Source: Terebella lapidaria
Lineage: Eukaryota; Annelida; Polychaeta; Terebellida; Terebellidae
DNA: 64,000 bases
NCBI GenBank assembly: GCA_949152475.1
Contig: OX424569.1
Span: forward strand, 29,557,950-29,621,949
Direction of reading: 5' to 3'
Under the pieces are notes generated by a model, which was not told the DNA's origin, ran no database searches, and was given only the letters and a program-made list of their open reading frames with translations. The position numbers and the translations under genes are program-made. Below are positions 47,309 to 58,299 of the stretch, piece by piece. Position 1 is the first letter of the stretch. Each line of letters begins with the position of its first letter.

Positions 47309-50210
47309 ATGGAAAAGTTATCAGGGAAACTTACAAAATCCCTGGAAAATGTACTTGAGTTCCTGGCGCCACTCGCCAGTGGGGTCAGCCTGAAAGATCT
47401 CTTTCTCAGCCTGGTTTCCATAGCGATAATATTGCTGGGGGTGGGGCACATGGTGGCTACCCACCATCTACTGCCAGCCAGAGAGTACTGGGACGCGGAA
47501 CTTGAAGGGGCGCTCGGAGAAATTCGTAACTCTTCGACTTTGGTAGCAGGTAATAGTAGTAGATGTTGTCTCATTTTTAATTTATTTCTAAAAAAATTGT
47601 CACGATTTCCAAAGGCACTTAGGGTAATCTATTTGCTGTGTACGATATTGAAAGCTGAAATAATACCCGTATGTGTACGAAGCAAATAGCGAAAGAAATA
47701 CGCGAAAAATTGTAATTTCTGCCAATTAAGGTGAAATGTTGGTAATAGCAATATAAACCACACGTACCTGATATGCGCATTCCACATAAATATGTATTTG
47801 ACACTCATAGGTGATGAAAGGTATAGCCAAGTGTCAGTATTTTTAGAAAACACATGTACCAAACAGGCCTACCCCTCCTCTAATTTCGAGCATTTTCGCT
47901 ATCACAGTATGAAAACGGCGGTTTTATTGTTTCCTAATGGGATAAAAGACAACTGTAAGCCAGGTTTGTGGCAAGGAGATATCAATACTGTCATTTGCAA
48001 CCCAAAACATTTTCAAATTGTCATACAAATCGGTCTACATACACATATTTGTTTTGCTGTACGTAGCAAATGTTAACTGTACGCAGCAAACCAATGTATA
48101 TAGACTTGACTGTTGATAATTTCGAGTCTTTTGTAGAATATGGTGAGAACGAAATTGAGCCTTAATAAACAAAAAGAGGAGTGATATTAGAAAAATGTAA
48201 TATACCTTTCTGAGGTCACACCCGTCGAAGTGTGTTTGTTACTAGATATCATGTATCCCTCACCCAAATACACCACGTACTCTGCCCACAAATGCTGACA
48301 ACTACTGACACAAGAGACGAAAGTATTTTTCAAATGAAATCCCAGAGAATATCCACGATTCGACAGTGAAATGTATGTATAATTGGGTTCATGATCACAT
48401 TAGTCGACATTGGATTGCTGCGTACAGTTAACATTTGCTGCGTACGGCAAAAACAATATGTGTATGTAGACCGATTTGTATGACTAATTGACGATGTTTG
48501 AGTTGTAAATGACGGAATTAATATCTTTCTGCCACAAACTTGGTTTACTGTTATATTTTGTCCCGTTAAGAAACAATTAAAAGGTCCGTTCGCAAAAAGA
48601 CAGTAGCGAAATTGGGTGAATTTAGAAGGGGGTAGGCCTGCTTGGTACATATTTTTTTTTCTGGGAATAATGATACTTGGCTATAACTTATTTCACCTAT
48701 GAGTACCTAATACGTATTTATGTGGAATGCACATATTAGGAACTGTGGTTTTCATCGTTATTACCAACATTTCACCATAATTGGCAGAACTTACACTTTT
48801 TTGGAATATTTCTTTTGCTATTTGCTTCGTACACATACGGGTATTCTATTGGCTTTCAATATCGTACGCAGCAAATAGATTACCCTTAGTGAAAGCATTG
48901 AGCTCAATTCAATCAAAATGATATTTGTTCTTTAAAAAATGATAAATTGTTCGGTATCAACGTTCTTTAGTTGTATTTGTATATTTGTTTTTTCCATCAC
49001 TTTCTCATAAAGTCTTTTTATATTGGGTGCAATGAGGTATTGCCATGAGGTATTGCCATGAGGTATTGCGAATGTCTCCTTGTACAGTGACTAGACAAAA
49101 TTATCCAATAAAGCAAGTGATATGTGTAATAATGTATACAATGCTATCACGGTTCCATAGTTAGTGTCTTGTATGTATTTGATCTTCTTCCTTACACATT
49201 TCTGCGGACAGATGACACCAGTGTCGCAGACTATTTACAGCAGAAAGTCCGCGTGCTCTGTATGGTCATGTCCAGTCGTGAGACGCTCTGGTCACGTGCT
49301 GTCCACGTGAACAACACGTGGGGACGTCGCTGCACTAGGCTAATATTCATGACAGATTCCGAGGATAAAGACTTCCCAACAGCAGTCAGTATTCGTAACT
49401 CCTCTGCTCGACAATTTCACACACAGAAAGTCTTCGAAAGTCTGGATTATGTTTACGACCATCATTTCAAAGACGCTGATTGGTTCTTGAAGTGTGATGA
49501 CGACACTTACGTCATAATGGAAAACCTACGCTATTTCCTCCACGACAAGATCCCAAGCGAGGCTGCGTTTTTCGGACAACACTTCCGCAACACGCGGCGA
49601 GTTCATTATTTCACAGGGGGTGCGGGTTACATTATAAGTAGAAAGGCGCTGAAAATGTTCAGAAACAGGGATCTCCCAATATGCAAATCAACTTGGGAAG
49701 GAGCAAATGAGGATGTTCGTACGAGTGAATGTTTGAGCCAACTAGGGGCTCAGATGGGCCATTCACTGGACGATTTGGCTAGAACTCGATTCCACGCCTT
49801 CCCACCAGGGGTGCACATTTCTGGGGAATTTCCAGCTTGGTACAGGTTTCGAAATGTTCTTGGAGTACGGAAGGTAAGTGCCGCAGTAGCCTACTAGTGT
49901 TTTCGCTCAATATTTGCTCACCAGAAACCAGCACTACGTTTCAACATTTCATTGTTATTGAAGACAAAATTTAGGACCTAAAGATTATATAACAACATGA
50001 TTTTAAACGTTATGTTGTTGCTCTCACTGTCTCATTGCCTCAAGTGTTGTGTAATCGTGCTGTCTGTTGCAGGGGAAGGATTCCATATCTCCATACGCTA
50101 TTAGCTTCCACAAGCTTGATTCACCCGAGTCCATGTACTTGTTGGAGTATTTTGTTTACTCTCTGCGACCGGTTGGTGTACAATTTGGACCACAGTTCAA
50201 TCCACAATAA
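47309..50210 (+). CDS. Core 1 beta-1,3-galactosyltransferase-like enzyme (glycosyltransferase family 31)
   Basis: Three exons join in frame: 47309-47549, 49212-49873 and 50073-50210, giving 346 residues, close to the family's usual 360. C1GALT1-type enzymes are Golgi type II membrane proteins that add Gal to GalNAc-Ser/Thr to form core 1 O-glycans. Visible: a short cytosolic N-terminus, a signal anchor (about 28-50, LFLSLVSIAIILLGVG) and a stem. The catalytic domain follows, with VLCMVMSSRE, TWGRRC, the metal/UDP-binding DDD in FLKCDDDTYV (176-178), HYFTGGAGYIIS (212-223), EDVRTSECL and a C-terminal SMYLLEYFVYSLRPVG. Donors are CAG|GTAATA and AAG|GTAAGT, and acceptors GGACAG and TTGCAG. Exon 1 overlaps no conserved catalytic part, so its start rests on the anchor and frame. 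Specificity within family 31 is inferred. Intron 1 holds a large inverted repeat. Confidence 0.9.
47616..48891. mobile_element. Large inverted-repeat element in intron 1 of the glycosyltransferase
   Basis: Ends 'cacttagggtaatctatttg' (left) and the complement of 'cactaagggtaatctatttg' (right) begin arms of about 450 bases that match across 47616-48075 and 48420-48891. Shared landmarks are 'gtacgaagcaaatag', 'tggtaatagc' and 'gtaggcctg'. The centre has further 'gtacgcagcaaa' inversions. No transposase frame. CACT ends with 'aagg' and 'aaag' flanks hint at a 4-bp duplication, one base off. Confidence 0.6.
49029..49070 (+). repeat. Short tandem repeat upstream of exon 2 of the glycosyltransferase
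   Basis: Three copies of 'atgaggtattgcc', about 140 bases before the exon 2 acceptor. Confidence 0.5.
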
Positions 50211-50252
50211 AACCTTTCGACGACTTGCGAAATGACGAATATGAATATTATC

Positions 50253-50258
50253 AATAAA
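50253..50258 (+). terminator. Poly(A) signal of the glycosyltransferase
   Basis: AATAAA 43 bases after the stop codon. A second AATAAA overlaps the stop itself (50206-50211) and is a less likely signal. Confidence 0.5.
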
Positions 50259-50580
50259 AAGCAACGTTTAGTAATTTACCATGTAAAAATAGAGTTCAAT
50301 GATTGGTTACCCTTGATTCGGTATGGGGTGAATGTTTTGTTCTTGAGTCTGTTTGAATGGTCTTTCGATTGTGCCTTTTTGATTGTTTGGACGTGGGTCC
50401 GGGCGCATATCGAAAGCCATTAAAAACGATTGACATGGGAAAATCTCATATCAAGTAAGCTAAAATCGACAAAATTTAATCTGTATGAATTTGTCCTAAT
50501 CTATTTTTTTCTCTGGCCAATTCCTGATCATATGATGTATAGCAGATGGCTACACAAACAAAACCCCACGATTATCACCG

Positions 50581-51302
50581 GAGGGGGGGGGGGGGGGGGG
50601 GAGGGTTTTTTGTTTGTTTCAAGACCATATCATGGAAGCGGTTTTCATGAGTACAGGTTAGGCTGAGTACAGGTTACTGAAAAGGTTAAAATCAAATATT
50701 CGCAAGCGCCCGCTACCATGATTATTTTATTTCTTTATTATTTATTTATTTATTTTGTTGTCGCTGCCCTATCCAAAATCATTTCTTGTAAGAAATTTCA
50801 TGAACAAAATTCCCTAAGGTCCCTCATGTCGAAAAATTAAGGATAGTCAGCTGAAATCATCAATCTATGATATTTCGATATCAAACATAATATATGCAAC
50901 TCAGGTCTGTTAATATTTTAAATATACCTATGTTATAAGCGATATCGTGAATAAATCTATGGGGCGAGGGTCTGTAATGACTGATTGTCTTGTTGTCGTT
51001 TGGTGTTTGAATGAAGGTACGTCGTGAATATTCGTCTACTGACGATTTTATTCGGCTTCCGTGTATTTCATTACAGATACAGATAAAGTCAGTTATTCAA
51101 GTTATTAAACCCTGGTCCCCTGTTTTTTTCTCGCGATAATTTATCCAGGTTTTCAGTTTATCCAGAAATTTCAGTAGCTTTCTTAATTCTTAAGTTCTCA
51201 TGAAGTTTGGACAGTGAACGAAATTTTAGCCTACTCAGCCTATAGAAAATACTGGTGAAATAGATGACGTTTTGATAACGTTTCTACCCCCCCCCCCCCC
51301 CA
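50581..51302. repeat. Homopolymer tracts and gene-free stretch
   Basis: Poly-G at about 50582-50601 and poly-C at about 51288-51301 bracket AT-rich non-coding DNA. No gene is seen from 50.3 to 52.1 kb. Confidence 0.5.
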
Positions 51303-52184
51303 TAGACCAAATGTCTAATTGTTTTTGGTTTGCAGACCCATCTTTCTGAAATTTTGTTCCCGATTAGGCAACTGCGAATTACGTAAACCTTGAGAATTTC
51401 AGGCATATATATACTTTTGAAATTGAATACATTATCGCGAAAAAAAACCCCAGAGGGTCAGAGTTGAATGCCGCCGAATGGGTCGGGGTGTCCGTAAAAA
51501 CAACAGTTCATGTGGTTGTTTCATGTTCTATCTGAAGAGCATTTTCTCTGTAGATTATGCGGAATTTTGATTTACCATTCAACGACGAATGGTGTTATAT
51601 CGGTTCTAAGAAATGAAATGCCCAAATATACCCGAGTAGGAAACAATTAAAGAGGCCTCGATGTAAAATGTACCCAGTGTTTGAGAAAAACACGAGATGT
51701 TTTTTTCCTGTGTTATTGAAGTTTATCCGGAAGGCGATCATGTATGTCAACATGGCGTAATAGAAAAAAAATATAGGACAAATTTTTTTTTTGCCTTCCA
51801 AGAATACTAGTAGTGTGCTAATAAATGTGTCCTGTATTTCAAAACACTCATGCGCTCGGGCCCTTTGTTCGCAGCTATGTTACTAAGCTGAATGGTCATA
51901 AATGTCCATTTATAACCACCGACCAGTTCAACATCAGGTTTCAAATGAAACTATCAAGATCGCGATAAGAGTCACTTAGCACTATTTGGGTATAACAGCA
52001 TGATTGAATGATCCTCGAGCTCCACCTGAAGCGCATATCTATGTGGATTTATGTAGATTTATATGTGGGTGCCGCACTAAACGTACACTGTCTATGGTCA
52101 GTTCCGGCGGAATTAGATAGTGAACGACAGAGGGAATCATTGAGTATGAGTTCGAATTTCTATAAAGTGATCTCTAACTCATAT

Positions 52185-52657
52185 ACAGTAAACACCAGGC
52201 TATTTCACCAGGCTATTTCAAAACGTGTTCACTTATAGGAACAAGTCCTTATATCCGGACACAAGAACACTCCGTTTATTCATATATAAGGCCACCAATA
52301 CACTGATGGGCCTAAGTGTGGGCCTAATTAAATCCTTGGCGCAATTAATTATGTCCGTTTGAGTGACACACAATTTCATGTAGGTCTATAACAAGACCGG
52401 AAGACCAGAAGACTATATATTCGAGATTAAAAGGCTGCGCGTGGTAGCGGAGGTACGTGCTACACGTGTTCAAGTTGCGTCATTTTTCGCAAATTGTAAT
52501 CATCGAGATGCAAAATGTCCCTATATGTGGGTCAGATGTTTTGGAGGCAATTTCTAAACAAGTTCACATATAAGGACAATTGGACATGTTCTTATACCCC
52601 GATATAAGGACATGCTCACATATAAGGACATGTCCTTATATGTACGTCAATACGGTA
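52185..52657 (+). mobile_element. 'TATAAGGACATGTCC' element, copy 1 (left end eroded)
   Basis: Repeats of 'acatataaggacatgtcc' and a right end 'cgtcaatacggta'. The interior ('gtgacacacaattt', 'taggtctataac') is the reverse complement of 54023-54555. The left end is diverged ('tacagtaaac'). Confidence 0.6.
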
Positions 52658-52739
52658 TGCCAGGAGTGCTCATACTATGATTCAATGCATAACGTGAAAT
52701 TTCGTGCCCAGTTATGACTGTTATCATTTTATAAATATA

Positions 52740-53168
52740 AAATCGGTGATAACTCTGAGGTGATAGTTAAAAGCGGGGTGGAAATTATAAACGGGGTGAA
52801 AATTATGAGATGGGAACTATAAACGGGTGGAAATTATAAACGGGTTGATAATTCGGAGGCGATATTTATAGACGAGGTTGAAATTATAAACGTGGTGATA
52901 ATTCTGAGGTGGGAATTATAGACGGGGTGGAAATTATAAACGAGATGATAAGTCGGAGGTGATAATTAAAGACGGGGTGGAAATTATAAACGTGGTAACA
53001 AGTCTGAGGTGGTAAATATAGACGGGTGGAAATTATAAACGGGATGGAAATTATGAGGTGGTAATTATAGACTAGGTGGATATTATAAATGCGATGATAA
53101 TTCTGAGGTGATAATTATAGACGGGGTGAGAAATGTACGAACGTTAGTAGCAGTAGTGAGCTACCGTA
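52740..53168 (-). repeat. Minisatellite arm ending in a TACGGTAGC terminus
   Basis: About 30-base degenerate repeats of 'gacggggtggaaattataaa' and 'gaggtgataattat', finishing with 'gagctaccgta'. It matches the right arm of the complete element at 53505-54950, so it is probably the right part of a truncated relative. Confidence 0.6.
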
Positions 53169-53504
53169 CTGATCACACTATATCCATATTCGGAAATTTC
53201 GAAAGTTTGGTCCCCCTATGGAAAAATTATCAGGTACGCCACTGTCCCTTTCCATGTAACCACTCTTACTTTTGGGGAAGTACATGTGAGTGCCACATTT
53301 CCATGAAATCACGAACAATCGCACGATAGATGCGAGAACTTTGGCAAGAAGTGTCACCCAGCCAGACCATTTTTCGATTGATTAAGGCCGGGCGATAGCC
53401 CGGCATGTCATTCAATGTGGCGTAATGTCTGTGTCGTGGGTGACTTGGAAGGCTCGCCGTCAGTCAAAAAAGGCAAGTGTTTTCTGTGCATTTTATGGTT
53501 AACT

Positions 53505-54950
53505 TACGGTGGCTCATTACCGCCAATTATGTTCGTGTATTTCTCACCCCATTTATAATTACCACCTCATAATATTCACCGCGTTTATAATTTCCACCTA
53601 GTCATAATTATCACCTCAGAATTATCACCGCGTTTAGAATTTCCAGCCGTTTATAATTATCACCTCACAATTTTCACCCCGTTTATAATTTACACCCCGT
53701 TCATAATTATCACCTCAGAATTATCACCGCGTTTATAATTTCCACCCCGTTTATAATTATCACCTCACCATTTTCACCCCGTTTATAATTGACACCCCGT
53801 TCATAATTATCACCTTAGAATTATCACCGCGTTTATAATTTCCACCCCGTTTATAATAATCACCTCACAATTTTCACCCCGTTTATAATTTACACCCCGT
53901 CTATAATTAACACCTCAGAATTATCACCGAGTTTATAATTATGATTTGGTCGCAATCATTACTAGGTACAGAATTTCAATTGGTGCATTGAGTCTTAGTA
54001 TGAACACTCTTGGTATTCTGTGTACCGTATTGACGCGCATATAAGGACATGTCCTCATTATATATGAGCACTTCCTTATATCCGGACATAAGAACATGTC
54101 CTTATGAGTACTTTTTTCAGATACTGCCTGTTAAACATCTGACCCACATATAAGGACATTTTGCATGTCGATGATTATAAGTTGTGAAATATGACGCAAC
54201 TAGAACACATATAGCACGTACCACTACGTATACCATATTCAGCATATCAATCTCGAATATTCTTGTGGTCTTGAAATTAAATTGTATTCTTGTTGAATGT
54301 ATGTGTTATAGACCTACAGGGAATTGTGTGTCACTCAAAGGGACACAATTAATTGCGCCAATAATTTAATTAGGCCCCAATTCTTCAGTTTATAGTAGTG
54401 CATATAGTGTCCTTATATATGAATAAATGGGGTGTTTTATGTCTGGATAAAAGGCCGTCTTCTTATAAGTGAACATGTTTTGAATTCCCGATATATTGTG
54501 AAAATGCACAAATCCACATATAAGGACCTGTCCTTATATGCGCTTCAATACGGTAGCTTCAGAGGTGTTTCCATAAGCATCTTGTTGCTATTGGGCTGCA
54601 TATGTTCATGAAGTGAGGTGATAATTATAAACGGGGTGGAAATTTTAAACGCGGTGATAATTATAGATGGGGTGGATATTTTGAACTCGATGAATATTGT
54701 GAGGTGATAATTATAGACGGGGTGGAATTTATGAACGCGGTGATAATTTTGAGGTGGTAATTATAGCTGGGGTGGATATTTTAAACTCGGTGGATATTGT
54801 GAGGTGATAATTATAGACGGGGTGGAAATTTTAAACGCGGTGATAATTATAGATGGGGTGGAAATTATAAACGCGGTGAATATTGTGAGGTGATAAATAT
54901 AGACGGGGTGAGAAATGCACGAATATAATTGGCGGTAATAAGCCACCGTA
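53505..54950. mobile_element. Complete TACGG-ended element with minisatellite arms
   Basis: Terminal inverted repeats of about 46 bases (TACGGTGGCTCATTACCGCC left, complement TACGGTGGCTTATTACCGCC right) are flanked by the perfect 6-bp duplication TTAACT. Inside, the left arm repeats 'cacctcacaattttcacccc' and 'gtttataat', and the right arm repeats the complement. The middle holds a 'TATAAGGACA' element. No transposase frame is seen. The superfamily is not assigned. Confidence 0.75.
54023..54555 (-). mobile_element. 'TATAAGGACATGTCC' element, copy 2, nested
   Basis: Ends TACCGTATTGACGCGCATAT and the complement of TACCGTATTGAAGCGCATAT. The interior is inverted relative to copy 1 at 52185-52657. 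It lies between the two minisatellite arms of the 53505 element. No clear target duplication. Confidence 0.6.
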
Positions 54951-55422
54951 TTAACTCCATGATACAAATATAATTTTTAGTTATTCACTATCACCACACA
55001 TTTAATTTTGGTTTATGGGGATGACCATGAACACTACTCGTTGTCAAAATGTCGTGGAAACAAGTTTAGTCAGACAGGATATCCTCTTTGGTTTGGTGGT
55101 GACGATGTAGTCCGTAAGCCTACAAGCTCACGCATGGATCAATAGACAATGACGGAACACGTGTACTCAGCAACACATGCATAATGGCTTATTTCTGTCA
55201 TAATTATTCATTCTTGTGAATGTGAATGTTTCTTGTGAATCTTGTGATTTTGGTTACTTTAACTTGAACATATCAATTTGAACATGAACCAAACAAGTTT
55301 CCTATGCGATGTAATATAGTGTACTCTACATATATATCAGCAGATGTTCGTTATGTGAACATAGCAGAAAGTACCAAACAAACTATACACGATAGAAATG
55401 GATCATTCCCAGTAAAAGAAAC

Positions 55423-55547
55423 GGCCCAAGTATCATATTCTGCGCCTTCCTCTATATTCAATAAGGATTAAAAAGGTGACAGACGGATTAAATAGCATTC
55501 ATTTAGTGGCCGAGTAGTATTAAGGCGCAGCGTATGATACTTGGGCC
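55423..55547. mobile_element. hAT-type MITE, copy 3
   Basis: Same family, oriented like copy 2, flanked by the perfect 8-bp duplication AAAGAAAC. Confidence 0.85.
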
Positions 55548-55995
55548 AAAGAAACTTGCAAACTAGGTGTTTTAAGTTGGACATTCATTTGCTACGCGTA
55601 AAAACATTTACTCGAAGGAGAAAACATTTGCTACACGAACACTTGTGAAAAATGTCAGGTTTGAGAGCGTTTTGCTCTTGAGAACTGACTTTTTGCCGAT
55701 TATTCATGAGTATAGCTCCTATGACCCTTAGGTGTTTGTAAAACATATAAAGACATCGGGTAAACCTATAAAGACATATGCTACTTCCGGGAATCAGGTG
55801 ATGATTATCATATTTTATTAATATTATCACAAAAATTCATGGTTTATCCCATTTTATCCCAATATCAATGGGGTTAATGGCGACATTCTCAGACACACTA
55901 GTGGGATAAAGGCAGTTTCTTATACACAAAATGGATTGTTGGGGCGGTGGGGGGACGCCCCTCTCTGACACACTTGTTGGGGGTAAGGGCTAAAT

Positions 55996-56120
55996 GGCCC
56001 AAGTACCGTACACTGCTCCTTAATACTACTCGTCCACTGAAATTATACCATTTAATCCGTCTCGCACATTTTTAATCCTTAATGAATATAGAGAAAGGCG
56101 CAGGATATGATACTTGGGCC
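55996..56120. mobile_element. hAT-type MITE, copy 4
   Basis: Same family, oriented like copy 1, flanked by the perfect 8-bp duplication GGCTAAAT. It is nearly identical in sequence to copy 1. Confidence 0.85.
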
Positions 56121-56224
56121 GGCTAAATATTCATCTATATTTATGCATTAGGGATGACATTTCCAGAATGGAGATTCATCGTGATAGATGGAATTGCATT
56201 GCTTTCTCATTTGTAGTCAAATGT

Positions 56225-57540
56225 GTACGATGGGGGGGGGGGGGGGGATTTTGATACCAAGTGTTTCTTTCAATACCATGAAAGCAATACCATATTTCAA
56301 TATAGGTTACCTTACCTATGCTTCGATAACCTAATGGCATAGCGTTGCGTCTGTTGTGCGTCGTCCCTCCACATATCGTCCACTTTAAAGTTACTTTAAA
56401 GCTAAAGGTAAATCTTTCTGAAATTTTGCAACACATTCCTGAAATGAATTAGAGTTATTGTTTTTACTTTTTTCAGATTTTCTGAAATGGCCATTATCAA
56501 CGAGAATTTTTTTTTTCAATTTGACGATCGTTTTCTCAAAATCCGTTCAGAATATTAGTTTTCAAAATCATGAATACAATTTCCCTTATGTATCTTTGAG
56601 ACGTGTATAAGATACATCACTTACATACAGTCACATTCAAATGTGAAGTAATATATACTGATTTCAGTGGTGACCTTGAAGCTGGCTTTCAGTGACTTTT
56701 GAGGTACAAAAAGGTCTAGCGACATGGCCAAGCTAACAGAAGAGGTATGACATTTCGTGCATGACTAATTGTATTTCAACCAAAATGCGCTATCATCACC
56801 CAGGGTCGACAATTTTAAAGTCAGCAGCTACAATAATCAAATTTTGTGACGTTTCCAATACTCTTACCGACCCAATCCGCTTTTCAAAAAAATATTGAAC
56901 ACAATATCATGCATCATAGGTTTCAGATAATGGATAAAGTTTGGAATGTCGGTAACTGCAAAGAATATCAAAGTCGACAAAAAAGGTCAAAAACACACCC
57001 CATCATTATATTCCACCTCGTTGTATGACTGATGGTCGCACGGAATCTTCATAGCTGGTCAAGGTAAAAACATTCACCACCATGGCCCTGGTATACCATA
57101 TTCAACACCACATCGTAAAACCGCTTTTCCTCAAATTCCTCAAATGCTGTTGAGGAATATCACTAAGAGATTGTACTGGGTTAATTGAAGTAAAACTTTG
57201 ATACTTTGGACCTCAAGATCACTGAAAATTGAAACTACATTCATATCTATGATATTTTTCCATCAATATTTTTTATTTTTCAGGCCCTTTTAACGCCAGG
57301 GGCCGAAAATTAAAGGTTCACCAGCTGAAATCGCCAATTTGTAAAATTTCTGAGGAGTTATCATTGCGAAACTACCTACTGAAGACCCTTTCAAAGAAAT
57401 GTAAAATATAATGATGAAGCTTTGAAACTACACTGTGCGTGTAAGTATCATGAGATACTAAATTTGACATGTAAAAGTGCCGCCAGATTGAACCAAAATG
57501 ACACTCTGAGAGATTACCCGATCAACTCACACGTCTATTG
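56225..57540 (+). repeat. Poly-G tract and dispersed CGTCGT-type repeat, third copy
   Basis: Poly-G at about 56231-56247, then 'taggttaccttacctatgct', 'ataacctaatggcatagcgt', 'ctttaaagttactttaaag' and 'aatctttctgaaattttgc', matching the blocks at 42.75 and 16.1 kb. The remainder is AT-rich and gene-free. Confidence 0.5.
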
Positions 57541-57837
57541 TTTTTTTTTGTTTCGTTTTTTAAATTAAAAGAAAAAATGAAAAAAAAAATCTTGCCGCTC
57601 ATGATTCACTTTTATTGAACTCGTTTACACGTGAATGCATGTTGTTGGAAACTTGACACTAGGAGTTACATGTAGCATGTAGGATATGTAGCTACATATA
57701 AATACTGTTATGGACCTTGGAGAACAAAATCAGGTAATTTCCATATCCCACACAATCACACATACAGCAAAATTGTTTTTGTGTGGTAAATAGTTTGTTC
57801 TTGATATCAGCTCCAATACAATGCTCGGTGAGAGATG

Positions 57838-58227
57838 TCACTGTGGCGGTGTATCGGAGTCCGTCGGTGATTCATTCTGTTCATCTTTCGCTTGCTTAGC
57901 GTCCAACTCGAGTTGCTCGTACAGTTTCCCCAGTTTCGCCTGGTAGTCTCTCCTCAAGTCCACCAACTCCCGACTGAACACCGAGCACAAGTTGTTTATG
58001 GCCTCCTGCGCCCTGACGCCAAACTCTAACGCCGTGTCGATGTCCTTGCTCGCCAAGTCTGTACACTTAGCGTCGTACTCCGCCTTCCTCTCAAGCAGAG
58101 TTTGGTACAACTTCGAGTGTTTGTCAGCGAGCAGTTGGTCGTACACGAGTTTCGTCTGCTGGAGGGTCATACCATAGTCTACTTCCGGTGGTAAGATCAA
58201 GGTTAAGGTCGGAGGCTGACGAAACAT
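57838..58227 (-). CDS. Small helical 'QLLADKH' family protein, copy 5, N-terminus altered (unknown function)
   Basis: A 129-residue protein from the ATG at 58227, which corresponds to the internal Met (about residue 14) of the other copies. The body is intact: FRQPPTLTLILPPEVDYG, KLVYDQLLADKHSKLYQTLL, YDAKCTDLASKDIDTALEFG, INNLCSVFSREL and YQAKLGKLYEQLEL. It then has a longer acidic tail (KDEQNESPTDSDTPPQ). In the same frame upstream, RINTVN still resembles the family N-terminus, but a TGA at 58248-58246 cuts it off from another ATG at 58275. A strong acceptor (polypyrimidine tract then TTTCAG) places the exon start at about 58289. It lies about 28 kb from its sister copy 4 with two unrelated genes between. 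Confidence 0.75.
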   Translation of the reverse strand: MFRQPPTLTLILPPEVDYGMTLQQTKLVYDQLLADKHSKLYQTLLERKAEYDAKCTDLASKDIDTALEFGVRAQEAINNLCSVFSRELVDLRRDYQAKLGKLYEQLELDAKQAKDEQNESPTDSDTPPQ

Positions 58228-58299
58228 GTTAACGGTGTTTATTCGTCACGACGAAACATTCGCAGATTCTGACATAGCTAATAAATTAGCTGAAATATA

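Noticed and set aside
47629..48650. Several open frames of 60-106 codons in the glycosyltransferase intron
   Set aside because: They fall on both arms of an inverted repeat and mirror each other without domain character.
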